Source: Rhodanobacter sp. OK091 (lineage in GTDB: Bacteria > Pseudomonadota > Gammaproteobacteria > Xanthomonadales > Rhodanobacteraceae). From it: a DNA stretch of 64,000 nucleotides. Location of the stretch: contig NZ_FRCH01000003.1 of NCBI RefSeq assembly GCF_900142825.1, positions 124,001 through 188,000 on the forward strand, in the 5' to 3' direction. Made by a program: the position numbers and the translations under genes. Numbering within the stretch: the first letter of the stretch is position 1; each line of letters begins with the position of its first letter. The notes under the pieces are model-generated. The model saw only the letters and a list, made by a program, of their open reading frames with translations, was not told where the DNA came from and ran no database searches. Of this stretch, positions 25,518 through 34,388 are shown in pieces.

Positions 25518-26531
25518 ATGGATAGTAGGGTGAAAGCAGTCACATTCCGTGTGGGTGCGTTCCGGCGGCGTATAGCATGGGTGTTCGGTTTGCAGTTTCT
25601 GATCGTGGCGATCGTCTGCATCCTGGGCATCTACAACGTCGCGCCTACCGCCCTGGTGATCGCGGTGATCGTGCTCACTACGGCGATCGCGTGGTTCGCC
25701 ACCCGCCGCGAGTGGCGGCCGGTGCGTGCGCTGGCCCGGCTGGTCAATCGTTGGGATGGCCAGCAGCTCGATCCGGACGCGCTGCATCTGGATCAGATGT
25801 CCACCCACACCGACGCCGACGTGGCATCGCTGGCGCGCGGACTGCATGGGTTCGCCACGCGCATCGCCAACTACAACCAGCGCGAGCGCAATTTCACCCG
25901 CGACGCCAGCCACGAACTGCGCAGCCCGCTCACCGTGATCAAGATGTCGGTCGATATGCTGGCCGAAGAAGAAGGCCTCAGCGACTTCGGTGCCCGTTCG
26001 GTGAGTCGGATCAAGCGCGCCGCGCGCGAGATGGAGGTGCTGGTCGAAGCGCTGCTGATTCTGGCCCGTGAGACGGATAGCGTGACGGACCACGAGCGCT
26101 TCATCGTCAACGACGTACTGGTCCGGCAGCTGGAATCTGCCCGCGAGTTGCTGACCGGCAGGCCGATCGTGCTGGTGCTGGAAGAGTCGGCGCGGTTCGC
26201 GCTGGAGGGTTCGGCACAGGCCTTTTCGGTGCTGTGCTGGCAGCTGATCCGCAATGCCTGCCAACAGACCGAACAGGGCAGCGTCGTGATCAGCGTGACG
26301 CATGGGGCGGTGAGCGTGAGCAATCACGCGGATCCGCCCATACCCGGCGACAACTCCCGCCCACTGCGCGTGCACGGCGCCGACCGTCACGGCTTCGAAC
26401 TGGCGATCGCCCAGCGTATCAGCGACCGTTTCGGCTGGCCGCTGGAACTGCATACGCGTATCGGGGAGGAAAACATTGCCCGCATCCGCTTCCCGCACCC
26501 TTTGCCGGCGAACGCGCCAGGCGGCGGTTGA
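25518..26531 (+). CDS. sensor histidine kinase with unusual ATP-binding boxes
   Basis: A 337-residue kinase with two membrane segments near residues 20-62 separated by almost no periplasmic loop, so it probably senses membrane or cytoplasmic cues. A HAMP-like linker follows. The phospho-acceptor is His132 (DASHELRSPLTVIK). The ATPase domain has an N-box (WQLIRNACQQTEQG), but the G1 box reads HADPPIPG instead of DxGxG and the G2 box reads HGFELAIA instead of GxGLGLA. ATP binding is therefore atypical. The ATG at 25518 is preferred because the upstream extension overlaps the regulator gene in another frame. Confidence 0.88.
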   Translation: MDSRVKAVTFRVGAFRRRIAWVFGLQFLIVAIVCILGIYNVAPTALVIAVIVLTTAIAWFATRREWRPVRALARLVNRWDGQQLDPDALHLDQMSTHTDADVASLARGLHGFATRIANYNQRERNFTRDASHELRSPLTVIKMSVDMLAEEEGLSDFGARSVSRIKRAAREMEVLVEALLILARETDSVTDHERFIVNDVLVRQLESARELLTGRPIVLVLEESARFALEGSAQAFSVLCWQLIRNACQQTEQGSVVISVTHGAVSVSNHADPPIPGDNSRPLRVHGADRHGFELAIAQRISDRFGWPLELHTRIGEENIARIRFPHPLPANAPGGG

Positions 26532-26566
26532 TCGCCGGAGCGCATCGATAGGCTCCGGTGTGCGGA

Positions 26567-27925
26567 TCAGCTGGCCAGCGCAGGATCCACGGTAAACGCG
26601 CAGCCGGTTTTGGCCTTCACGTCGGCGAGGCTGACGCCGTCGTTGAGTTCGATCAGCACCAGTCCCTCGCCTTTGTTGACCTTGAACACGCACAAGTCGG
26701 TGATGATCAGGTCGACCACTTGCTTGCCGGTCAACGGCAGTTCGCATTCGGTCCGGATCTTCGGCGTGCCGTCCTTCGCGTTGTGCTCCATCAGCACCAC
26801 CACGCGCTTGACGCCGCTGACCAGATCCATCGCGCCGCCAGGTCCCTTGACCATCTTGCCCGGCACCATCCAGTTCGCCAGATCGCCATGCGCGGAGACT
26901 TCCAGGCCACCGAGGATCGACAGGTCGATGTGGCCGCCGCGGATCATTGCGAACGACTCGGCGCTGGAAAAGAAACTCGAACCGGGCAGGGTGGTAATGG
27001 TCTGCTTGCCGGCGTTGATCAGGTCGGGGTCGATCTGCGCCTCGGTCGGGAACGGACCGATGCCGAGCAGGCCGTTCTCCGATTGCAAGGTGACGTTGAC
27101 GCCGTCGGGAATGTAGTTCGCGACCATCGTCGGAATGCCGATGCCGAGATTCACGTAGAAACCGTCTTGCAACTCCTGCGCGGCACGTTTGGCCATCGCC
27201 ACGCGGATCGGGCTTTCCTTGCCGCCGACCACGCCGGCCGTCGTACGGAACTCGATCCGCTTCTCGTACTTGGCACCCTGCACGATGCGGTCGACATAAA
27301 TGCCCGGCACATGTACGCCATCGGGATCGATCGAACCGACCGGCACCAGCTCTTCGACCTCGGCCACGCAGATTTTGCCGCAGGTGGCGATCATCGGATT
27401 GAAATTGCGCGCGGTCTCGTGGAACACCAGGTTGCCGTGCGCATCGCCCTTCCAGGCCTTCACGATGGAGAGGTCGGCATGGATCGCTTCTTCCAGCACG
27501 TATTCCTTGTCGCCGAAGACCTTGATCTCCTTGCCCTCGGCCAGCTTGGTGCCGAAGCCGGTGCGTGTATAGAAGCCGGGGATGCCGGCGCCGCCAGCGC
27601 GCAACTTCTCGGCCAGCGTGCCCTGCGGGGTCAGGTGCAGCTCCAGTTCGCCGGCCAGCACCTGCCGCTCGAACTCCTTGTTCTCGCCCACGTAAGAGGC
27701 GTAGACGCGCTTCACCTGATGCGTCTTCAGCAGCGGACCCATGCCGAAATCGTCCACGCCGGCATTGTTGCCGACGATGGTCAGGCCCTTGGTGCCGGCC
27801 TCCAACAGCGCCCCGATGAGGTTTTCGGGAATGCCGCATAGACCGAAGCCACCCGCGGCGATCGTCATGCCATCGACCAGCAGTCCATCAAGAGCTTTCG
27901 CCGCGCTCGGGTAAACCTTGTTCAT
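26567..27925 (-). CDS. single-chain 3-oxoacid CoA-transferase (subunits A and B fused)
   Basis: A 452-residue family I CoA transferase that moves CoA from succinyl-CoA (or a similar donor) to a 3-oxoacid such as acetoacetate. Residues 1-235 form the A domain ([37 protein letters not shown]) and about 245-452 form the B domain ([16 protein letters not shown], catalytic Glu283 in [21 protein letters not shown]). In most bacteria these are two genes; here they are one frame with a short joint near residue 240 and no long linker. It stands alone, facing its converging neighbour, the sensor kinase. Confidence 0.9.
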   Translation of the reverse strand: MNKVYPSAAKALDGLLVDGMTIAAGGFGLCGIPENLIGALLEAGTKGLTIVGNNAGVDDFGMGPLLKTHQVKRVYASYVGENKEFERQVLAGELELHLTPQGTLAEKLRAGGAGIPGFYTRTGFGTKLAEGKEIKVFGDKEYVLEEAIHADLSIVKAWKGDAHGNLVFHETARNFNPMIATCGKICVAEVEELVPVGSIDPDGVHVPGIYVDRIVQGAKYEKRIEFRTTAGVVGGKESPIRVAMAKRAAQELQDGFYVNLGIGIPTMVANYIPDGVNVTLQSENGLLGIGPFPTEAQIDPDLINAGKQTITTLPGSSFFSSAESFAMIRGGHIDLSILGGLEVSAHGDLANWMVPGKMVKGPGGAMDLVSGVKRVVVLMEHNAKDGTPKIRTECELPLTGKQVVDLIITDLCVFKVNKGEGLVLIELNDGVSLADVKAKTGCAFTVDPALAS

Positions 27926-28225
27926 CGCTGTGCCTTCCTGCAGGGAGAGTCAGCTGCCAAGGATACGATGGATTGGCTCCAGGCGGCCCTGTACCAAGGT
28001 CGCAGGCGGGGCACCTTGATGTTGTCATCTAGGGCGGTCGCAATATGCCGCGAAGGATTGCTGGTTTGAGTGTGTGCAGGTAGCCGGTACCAGCAGCTGC
28101 AGAAAGTGGCCGACCTTGCCGGCATGAAACTGGTGCTGGACGGCGAGCAGGTGCGCTTCGAGAATAAGTGAACGGAGCGGCTGGCTATACTCTTCCCATC
28201 GCCTATCGCCCATTGGGAGAGCGAA
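27926..28225. other. 300-bp intergenic region
   Basis: This holds the presumed promoter of the CoA transferase (minus) and, near its right end, the GTG start region of the isoaspartyl peptidase with a GGGAGAG ribosome site. The middle part contains a short coding-like remnant (28070-28171). I see no tRNA, strong hairpin or clear promoter box. Confidence 0.5.
28070..28171 (+). pseudogene. possible 3' remnant of a gene or tiny ORF
   Basis: A GTG-started frame of 33 codons ends in the TGA at 28169. Its last 27 codons have coding character and a plausible soluble-protein composition (KVADLAGMKLVLDGEQVRF). A stop lies directly before the GTG, and no ribosome site is seen. It could be the surviving C-terminus of a deleted gene; I do not recognise the family. 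Confidence 0.3.
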
Positions 28226-29272
28226 GTGAAGCCGCGCCGCGTGTTCGTTGCCCTTGCCTTCTTCGGAGTCGCCAGCATGAGCCACGCCGCCGCCTCGCCT
28301 GTGCTGGTGATTCATGGCGGTGCTGGCGTGATCAAGCGCGACATGACGCCGGCCAGGGAAAAGGCGGTGCGTGCGGCGATGACCCAGGCGCTGCAGAACG
28401 GTTATACCCAGCTGAAAGCGGGCAAGCCGGCGCTGGATGCGGTAGCCGCGGCGATCACCGTGCTGGAGGACGATCCGAACTTCAACGCGGGCAAGGGCTC
28501 GGTATTCACCCACGACGGCAAGAACGAACTGGACGCGGCGATCATGGACGGCAATACGTTGCGCGCCGGCTCAGTGGCAGGCGTGCGGCGGATCAAGAAT
28601 CCGATCCTGCTCGCGCGCGCGGTGATGGAGCAGTCGCCGCATGTGATGCTGTCCGGCGAGGGTGCCGAGGCGTTCGCGCAGAGTATTGGCATGTCGCTGG
28701 TGGATCCCTCGTACTTTCGCACCGAGGAACGCTGGCAGCAGCTGCAGAAGGCGCTCAAGGACGACGCAGCGAAGCGGCCGCATGCGGACGTCGAGACGGC
28801 CAAACATTTCGGCACGGTCGGTGCGGTGGCGCTGGACTCCCAAGGCCATCTTGCCGCCGGCACGTCCACCGGCGGCATGACGGACAAGCGCTGGGGCCGC
28901 ATCGGCGATTCGCCGATGATCGGCGCGGGCACCTATGCGAATTCCGGCTGCGCGGTGTCCGCGACCGGATGGGGCGAGTTTTATATCCGCACGGTGGCGG
29001 CACACGAGATCTGCATGGAGGTCACCCAGATGCGTGTGCCGCTGAAGCGTGCGGCCGCCGAGGTGGTCAACCAGGAGATTCCCTCGATGGGCGGCAACGG
29101 CGGCGCCATTGCGCTGGATGCGGACGGCCAGATCTCGATTCCGTTCAACACCGACGGGATGTACCGCGGCTGGATCGGCGCCGACGGCGTCCCGCACGTG
29201 GCGCTGTATGGCGACGAGGACGATGGCACGGCGGAGTTGCCGGCACCGGCCGAGAGTGCCGCGCAACCTTGA
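28226..29272 (+). CDS. iaaA: periplasmic isoaspartyl peptidase/L-asparaginase (Ntn hydrolase)
   Basis: A 348-residue plant-type asparaginase of the Ntn-hydrolase fold. The precursor cleaves itself before Thr197 (HFGTVGAVALD); that Thr becomes the nucleophile and removes isoaspartyl residues from peptides or hydrolyses asparagine. Other family motifs are VLVIHGGAG, NFNAGKGSVFT, GRIGDSPMIGAGTYA and the late STGGMT substrate site. An N-terminal signal peptide (MKPRRVFVALAFFGVASMSHA-A) indicates export. GTG is the start, with GGGAGAG upstream. It is monocistronic. Confidence 0.92.
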   Translation: MKPRRVFVALAFFGVASMSHAAASPVLVIHGGAGVIKRDMTPAREKAVRAAMTQALQNGYTQLKAGKPALDAVAAAITVLEDDPNFNAGKGSVFTHDGKNELDAAIMDGNTLRAGSVAGVRRIKNPILLARAVMEQSPHVMLSGEGAEAFAQSIGMSLVDPSYFRTEERWQQLQKALKDDAAKRPHADVETAKHFGTVGAVALDSQGHLAAGTSTGGMTDKRWGRIGDSPMIGAGTYANSGCAVSATGWGEFYIRTVAAHEICMEVTQMRVPLKRAAAEVVNQEIPSMGGNGGAIALDADGQISIPFNTDGMYRGWIGADGVPHVALYGDEDDGTAELPAPAESAAQP

Positions 29273-29407
29273 TGGTGGCGTCCACATTGACGCCGCGACG
29301 CGATAGCCATTCGTAGCGGGAACTGTCCGTCGTCCTTCAGCATGATGGACGGGGACAGGAGGCTGAAGGGTCGAGCCCGTCCTGCGAAATCGCGTTCGAC
29401 GTAACGC

Positions 29408-29992
29408 TCAATCGTCCCGTTCAGGCCGCTCGCGTACCGGATGCTTGCTCAATTTGCGCTGCAAGGTGCGGCGGTGCATGCCGAGCCGGCGTGCGGTTTC
29501 GGAGATATTGCCGTCGCATTCGGTCAGTACGCGCTGGATGTGTTCCCACTCCAGCCGGCGCAGCGCCAGCGGCTGTTCCGGAGCGTCCGGCGGGTCGCTG
29601 TCTTCGTTGTCGTTGTCGCCATCGAGCAAGGCGCGCACCACGGCATCGGCATCGACGGGTTTGGCCAGGTAGTCATGGGCGCCGCGCTTGATCGCCTCTA
29701 CCGCGGTGGCAATCGAGGCATAGCCGGTCAGCAGCAGTACGCGCAGATCCGGCACCAGCGTGTGCAGTTCGGGAATCAGGCGCAGGCCGTTGTCTTCGCC
29801 CAGCTTCAGGTCGAGCACGCAATAGCGCGGCTGATGCCGGCGGGTCAGCGCACGGGCTTCGTCGAAATTGCTCGCGGTGATGACCTCGAAGCCCCGCGAG
29901 CCCAGCGCACGTGCCAGCACGCGCAGGAAGGTGGCGTCGTCGTCGACCAGCAGCAATGGACGTGCTGTGGCGGCATGGGGCAACTCGGTCAT
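29408..29992 (-). CDS. regA: RegA/PrrA/ActR-type redox response regulator
   Basis: A 194-residue receiver plus Fis-type helix-turn-helix. The receiver has LLVDDDATF, the phosphoacceptor Asp in CVLDLKLGEDNG, TGYAS and Lys in LAKPVDAD. The DNA-binding helix is NISETARRLGMHRRTLQRKL, characteristic of the RegA family, where it is nearly invariant. RegA controls photosynthesis, respiration and nitrogen metabolism genes in response to redox state in alpha-proteobacteria; in this organism the regulon is unknown. It is 71 bases downstream of regB with AGGAAA before the start. Confidence 0.92.
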   Translation of the reverse strand: MTELPHAATARPLLLVDDDATFLRVLARALGSRGFEVITASNFDEARALTRRHQPRYCVLDLKLGEDNGLRLIPELHTLVPDLRVLLLTGYASIATAVEAIKRGAHDYLAKPVDADAVVRALLDGDNDNEDSDPPDAPEQPLALRRLEWEHIQRVLTECDGNISETARRLGMHRRTLQRKLSKHPVRERPERDD

Positions 29993-30063
29993 GATGGTGT
30001 TTCCTGAAGGCTTCTAGGCCCATTTTTGCCGGAAGTGCGGCCGCTTGCACGTCCGCCGGCGAA

Positions 30064-31347
30064 TTATTTTTCGGCGATCACGGCCAAAGGCAGGCGCAGA
30101 CATACCTCCGCGCCGTAGTCGGTGTTGCGCGCGATCATCTCACCGTTGAGGCGTTCGGCGGTGGCCTCGGCCAGGGCCAGGCCAATGCCGAGCCCGCCCT
30201 GTTTCTGCGAGTGACCGAGCGGGGTCAGCTCACCGGTGACACCGAAGCCGGGACCGTTATCGCGCACGCTCAACTGCAGCCAGCCCGCATCGCGTGACAC
30301 CTGCAAGACCACTATGCGCGAGTGGCGGCTGGCCGAGGCATCGACGGCGTTGTTGAGCAGGTTGAGCAGCGCGTGGCGCAGGCCCGGTGGGGTGCGCAGC
30401 ATGGTTTGTGCGGTGGCGTCTTCCAGCTCCAGGGTCAGCTCGGCCTCGGGCCGCAGCAACTGGAATCGCTCCAGGCAACCATGGATGAACTCGGTGACGC
30501 TGAGCCGTTCCGGTTCCTGCGACAGTTGCGCCTTGCCGAAGGCGACCATCTCGCGCAGGATCGTGCGGCAGCGGTCCACCTGGCCCTCCAGCAGTTCCAG
30601 GTCTTCGGCAAGCGACGTATCGCCGACATGCTCGCGGCGCAGCTCCGGCAGCAAGGTGCGCATCGTCGACAGCGGCGTGTTGAGTTCGTGCGCAGCGCCC
30701 GCCGCCTGCGTGGCGATCGCCAGGATGCCTTCGTCGCGCAAAGCCCGCTCACGTACACGCTGCACTTCCAGCTGCTGCATACGCAACGCGTACGCCAACC
30801 GATTGATGAAGAAGCCCAACAGCAATGCGCTGATCACGAAGTTCACGCCCATGCCGGCCACGTGCAGCGAGAAGCCGCCGTGCAGTTCGCCATGCATCGG
30901 CATCGGCAATGGCACATGCCAGTACAGCAGGATCACATAGGCGATGCCGGCCAGCGCGGCCACCGCCAGGATGGCGCGCACCGATAGCGCGGCGGCACTC
31001 AGGGCGATCGGCACCAGCAGCAAGGTGATGAACGGATTGCTGGCGCCGCCGGTGAAGTACAACAGGTAGCCGAGCACCAGCGTATCGGCGGCGATGTGGC
31101 CGACGGTTTCCCATTCGCGCACCGGCCATGGCTGAGTCAGGCGCCAGGCGGCGAACATCGAAAATACCCCGAGCAGGCCGATGCCTAGCAGTAGCGGTAG
31201 CAGTGGAATCTGCAGTCGCATCCACCACGCGCAGACCAGCACGGCTACGCTTTGCCCGGCGATCGCACACAGCCGCAACCAGGCCAGTGTGCGTGCCAGT
31301 GCGAACGGGCCGATGCGTTGGGTAGGGTGGGGCGGCATGTCGATCAT
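30064..31347 (-). CDS. regB: RegB/PrrB-type redox-sensing histidine kinase
   Basis: A 427-residue kinase with about six membrane segments in the first 210 residues. The ubiquinone-binding motif GGASNPF lies at residues 100-106. The H-box is AAHELNTPLSTM with His220, and Cys260 lies exactly 40 residues later, the same spacing as the redox-active Cys of Rhodobacter RegB. The ATPase domain is complete (NLLNNAVDAS, VRDNGPGFG, GGLGIGLALAEA). It should phosphorylate RegA when the quinone pool is reduced. The start is uncertain: ATG at 31347 or 31338. It begins 25 bases after the peptide transporter, so they may share a transcript. Confidence 0.93.
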   Translation of the reverse strand: MIDMPPHPTQRIGPFALARTLAWLRLCAIAGQSVAVLVCAWWMRLQIPLLPLLLGIGLLGVFSMFAAWRLTQPWPVREWETVGHIAADTLVLGYLLYFTGGASNPFITLLLVPIALSAAALSVRAILAVAALAGIAYVILLYWHVPLPMPMHGELHGGFSLHVAGMGVNFVISALLLGFFINRLAYALRMQQLEVQRVRERALRDEGILAIATQAAGAAHELNTPLSTMRTLLPELRREHVGDTSLAEDLELLEGQVDRCRTILREMVAFGKAQLSQEPERLSVTEFIHGCLERFQLLRPEAELTLELEDATAQTMLRTPPGLRHALLNLLNNAVDASASRHSRIVVLQVSRDAGWLQLSVRDNGPGFGVTGELTPLGHSQKQGGLGIGLALAEATAERLNGEMIARNTDYGAEVCLRLPLAVIAEK

Positions 31348-31372
31348 CGAGGCCGGCGAAAACTGCGAAGGC

Positions 31373-32974
31373 TCAGGACGGCGCGTTGAATTCCTCGCTG
31401 CGCACGGCCGGCAGCGGAGTGTGGTGGGCCGCCGCATCGGAGTGGCTGAGCGAGAGCTTGTTCATCAGCGGCAGCATCGCAAGCGCGATCACCGTGCAGG
31501 CGATGCCCACGAAACCGAGCTTGTCGAACAGGCTCACATAGATCGTCAGCGACTGCACGGGATCGGTGATGTTGTCGGGGATGTGCGCATAGTTGGCCAC
31601 GATGCTGCCGAGGTATTGCGACAGTCCCACGGCCACGTAATACGCCCCCATCATGAAACCGCCCATGCGCGATGGCACGTAGCGCGCGATCATGGCCAGG
31701 CCAAGCCCGCTGACCAGCAATTCGCCCAGCGAGTACCAGCCATAGCCCCAGATCATGGTCCACGACGACACCTGGCCGGCCACCGCAGCGTTTGCGCCCA
31801 CGCCATACATGAAGAAACCGATGGCCACTGCGGCGAAACCCAGCGCGAACTTCAAAGCGATCGACGGATCCTTGCCGACCCGGCCGAGCGCGTTGTAGGC
31901 AAACACCAGCACTGGGCTCAAGACGACGATCCAGATCGCGTTGAGGTTCTGGTACTGCTCGGGAATCCAGTTGAACAGATGTGCGCCGAATACGTTGAAC
32001 GAGAGGTCCACGTTGTGCTGCGCGAACAGGTTCAGCGACGTCGCCATCTGCGAGTAGAAAATGAAGAAGAAGATCGTCTGCACCGTCAACACCAGTGCTG
32101 CGATCAGGCCGGCGCGCTCGCTCGGCTGGCTGCTGCGGATCAGGTGGGCGAACACGCCCAGGATCACCACGCCGGCGGCGTAGACGCAGACCTTTGCTAC
32201 GGCTTCGCTATGCAGAATGAACGCTACGACGAAAACCAGCAAGAAGGCCGCACCGAAGACCGGTAGCGCGCGACGCATGTTCATCGGCAGGTCGTCCACA
32301 GGCGAGCCGATGTGCCGAAGCGCGCGCCGCATGAACAGGTAATTGACCAGGCCAAGGAGCAGGCCGATCGCACAGACGCCGAACGCGGTGTGCCACCCGA
32401 TCGAGTCGCCGTAGCGCTTACCGACGACGTCGCGAATCCACGGCGTGGCCGTCATCGAAATCATCGAGCCGATGTTCACCGCCATGTAGTAGATGGTGAA
32501 TGCGCTGTCGATCTTGGTGTCGTCGCCCTCGTAGATCTTGCGCACCAGATTGCCCGCATTGGGCTTGAAGAAGCCGTTGCCTACAACGATCACGCCGAGC
32601 GCGAAATAGGTGAGGTTGGCCGGGGCCAGCAACGCCATCAGGCCGCTGCCGCCATCGGTCAGTCCCAGCGTCTCCGGCGGTATCCACAGAATGCCGTAGC
32701 CGATCGCCAGCACCGTCGCGCCGATCAGCATGGTGCGTCGCGTACCCAGCAGCTTGTCGCCGACCCAGCCGCCGATGGCCGGTGTGGCGTAGATCAGGGC
32801 TGCCGCCGCGCCCCAGACGAGGTTGGCCTTGGTGTCGACGAAGCCGAGCTTCTTCATCAAGAAGGTGACCATCAATACCTGCATGCCATAGAAACCGAAG
32901 CGCTCCCACATCTCGATCAAGAAGACGGTGGTGAAGGAGCGTGTCTGGGAGACGGGCGGATTCTGGGCTGCCAT
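31373..32974 (-). CDS. POT-family proton-coupled peptide transporter
   Basis: A 533-residue MFS transporter of the POT/PTR2 family with about 14 membrane helices. Motifs include the ExxER proton-coupling site (Glu21, Glu24, Arg25 in IEMWERFGFYG), YATPAIGGWVGDKLLGTRRT, GNGFFKPNAGNLV and the PTR2 signature FTIYYMAVNIGSM. It imports di- and tripeptides with protons across the inner membrane. It is followed after 25 bases by regB, which may put the redox kinase under the same promoter. Confidence 0.93.
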   Translation of the reverse strand: MAAQNPPVSQTRSFTTVFLIEMWERFGFYGMQVLMVTFLMKKLGFVDTKANLVWGAAAALIYATPAIGGWVGDKLLGTRRTMLIGATVLAIGYGILWIPPETLGLTDGGSGLMALLAPANLTYFALGVIVVGNGFFKPNAGNLVRKIYEGDDTKIDSAFTIYYMAVNIGSMISMTATPWIRDVVGKRYGDSIGWHTAFGVCAIGLLLGLVNYLFMRRALRHIGSPVDDLPMNMRRALPVFGAAFLLVFVVAFILHSEAVAKVCVYAAGVVILGVFAHLIRSSQPSERAGLIAALVLTVQTIFFFIFYSQMATSLNLFAQHNVDLSFNVFGAHLFNWIPEQYQNLNAIWIVVLSPVLVFAYNALGRVGKDPSIALKFALGFAAVAIGFFMYGVGANAAVAGQVSSWTMIWGYGWYSLGELLVSGLGLAMIARYVPSRMGGFMMGAYYVAVGLSQYLGSIVANYAHIPDNITDPVQSLTIYVSLFDKLGFVGIACTVIALAMLPLMNKLSLSHSDAAAHHTPLPAVRSEEFNAPS

Positions 32975-33312
32975 ATTTTTTCCGTACGTGATTCAAGCCG
33001 TGACGAGGCCGAGGTATCGTCTATCGCATGCAATCCTGAACGGATCACAACCGAGGAAGCGTAACCGATTCGCCATCAGGGTGTAGCTGCACTGCGGCAT
33101 GACGAACCCGCCGCGCCGGCCAACACGAGGATGTCGACGCCAACATCCTGGGGCCGCCGCGGCAGGCACCTGTGGCATCATGACCGCCTGCATCAGCCTG
33201 CCTGAAGAGAAGTTGTCGCCTATGTCGATCGTCGCGCTGTCGCCATCCCTTGCCGTCGTCATCGCCCTTGCCGGGTCGCCGTCGCCGGCGACTGCCTGAG
33301 CGGTACACAGAT
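32975..33312. other. 338-bp divergent intergenic region
   Basis: Shared upstream region of the peptide transporter (minus) and dgkA (plus). Several overlapping short frames occur on both strands, but none has a convincing ribosome site or family resemblance. No clear palindrome or terminator was seen. Confidence 0.5.
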
Positions 33313-33687
33313 ATGGCAGCCGAGGGTTTTCGGGGTCCGAAACAGCTCTGGAACGCGTTCCAGTGGTCGATGAAAGGTTTCAGGGCCGCCTGGCGCCATG
33401 AGGCGTCGTTCCGGTTGGAAGCCTGTCTGGTGATCGTGCTGGTGCCGCTAGGCCTGTGGCTGGGCGACGGCGGGCTGGAAAAATTCGCGCTGATCCTGGC
33501 CCCGTTGCTGGTTCTGTCGGCCGAGTTGCTCAATTCCGCGGTCGAAGCGGTGGTCGACAAGGTCAGCCCGGAGTTCCACGAGCTGGCCGGACGCGCCAAG
33601 GACATGGGTTCGGCGGCGGTATTCGTGCTGCTGATGGTGGTGGTGCTGAGCTGGACGCTGATTCTCGGGCCGCGCCTGCTCGGCTGA
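33313..33687 (+). CDS. dgkA: diacylglycerol kinase DgkA
   Basis: A 124-residue integral membrane kinase with three helices, the family's normal size. It phosphorylates diacylglycerol to phosphatidate, recycling lipid released during osmoregulated glucan or lipid A modification. The conserved WRHEASFRLE surface helix and the catalytic segment SAELLNSAVEAVVDK are intact, with the key Glu of the latter motif. The ATG at 33313 gives a standard N-terminus; an upstream extension is Arg/Pro-rich and unlikely. It is followed by lemA after 80 bases. Confidence 0.94.
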   Translation: MAAEGFRGPKQLWNAFQWSMKGFRAAWRHEASFRLEACLVIVLVPLGLWLGDGGLEKFALILAPLLVLSAELLNSAVEAVVDKVSPEFHELAGRAKDMGSAAVFVLLMVVVLSWTLILGPRLLG

Positions 33688-33767
33688 TCAGGGCGCTTCT
33701 GGCTGACACGATTGCGTGGGATGGCATGGGATGATGGAATGATCTACCACCGGATCGGAGCGACCCC

Positions 33768-34388
33768 ATGAAACTTATGCGCAATCTCGTGCTGCTGTTG
33801 CTCGCCATCAGCCTGACCGGCTGCGGTTACAACGCGATGCAGCGGCAGGATGAAGCGGTCAAGGCCGCCTGGTCCGAAGTGCTGAACCAGTACCAGCGCC
33901 GCGCCGATCTGGTGCCGAACCTGGTCAATACGGTCAAGGGCTATGCGCAGCACGAAGAGAAAGTCTTCGTCGAGGTGACCCAGGCCCGCGCCAAGGTCGG
34001 CAGCCTGCAGGTCAACGCCGATTCGCTCAACGATCCGCAGAAGCTTCAGCAGTTCCAGGCCGCGCAAGGCCAGTTGAGCAGCGCGCTGTCGCGTCTGATG
34101 GTGGTCAGCGAAAACTATCCGCAGCTCAAGGCAGACGGCTTGTTCCAGAATCTGCAGGCCCAGCTCGAGGGCACCGAAAACCGGGTCACCGTGGCGCGCA
34201 ACCGCTATGTGCAGGCAGTGCAGCAGTACAACGAGATGATCCGCACCTTCCCGAACAATCTCACCGCCAAGATGTTCGGCTACAAGGTCAAGCCGAATTT
34301 CAGCGTGGACAACGAGAAGGCGATCTCCACGGCGCCGACCGTCGACTTCGGCACCGGCACGCCGGCGCCTGCCGCCTCGGCACATTGA
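33768..34388 (+). CDS. lemA: LemA-family lipoprotein
   Basis: A 206-residue LemA protein. The N-terminus is a lipoprotein signal with lipobox SLTGC, so Cys20 is probably lipidated. The helical domain shows family marks DEAVKAAWSEVLNQYQRR, ADLVPNLVNTVKGYA and VARNRYVQAVQQYN, and FPNNLTAKMFGY near the end. LemA proteins have no settled biochemical function. The stop overlaps the start of a TPM-domain gene (TGATG), and two TPM proteins follow, an association seen widely in bacteria. Confidence 0.93.
   Translation: MKLMRNLVLLLLAISLTGCGYNAMQRQDEAVKAAWSEVLNQYQRRADLVPNLVNTVKGYAQHEEKVFVEVTQARAKVGSLQVNADSLNDPQKLQQFQAAQGQLSSALSRLMVVSENYPQLKADGLFQNLQAQLEGTENRVTVARNRYVQAVQQYNEMIRTFPNNLTAKMFGYKVKPNFSVDNEKAISTAPTVDFGTGTPAPAASAH

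Noticed and set aside
25383..27839. 818-codon minus-strand frame across the sensor kinase and CoA transferase
   Set aside because: Runs antisense to one gene and out of frame with another; composition is Arg/Gln-rich as expected of shadow frames in GC-rich DNA.
32993..33262. Minus-strand frame of 89 codons upstream of the peptide transporter
   Set aside because: No ribosome site, odd composition and overlaps competing frames on both strands.
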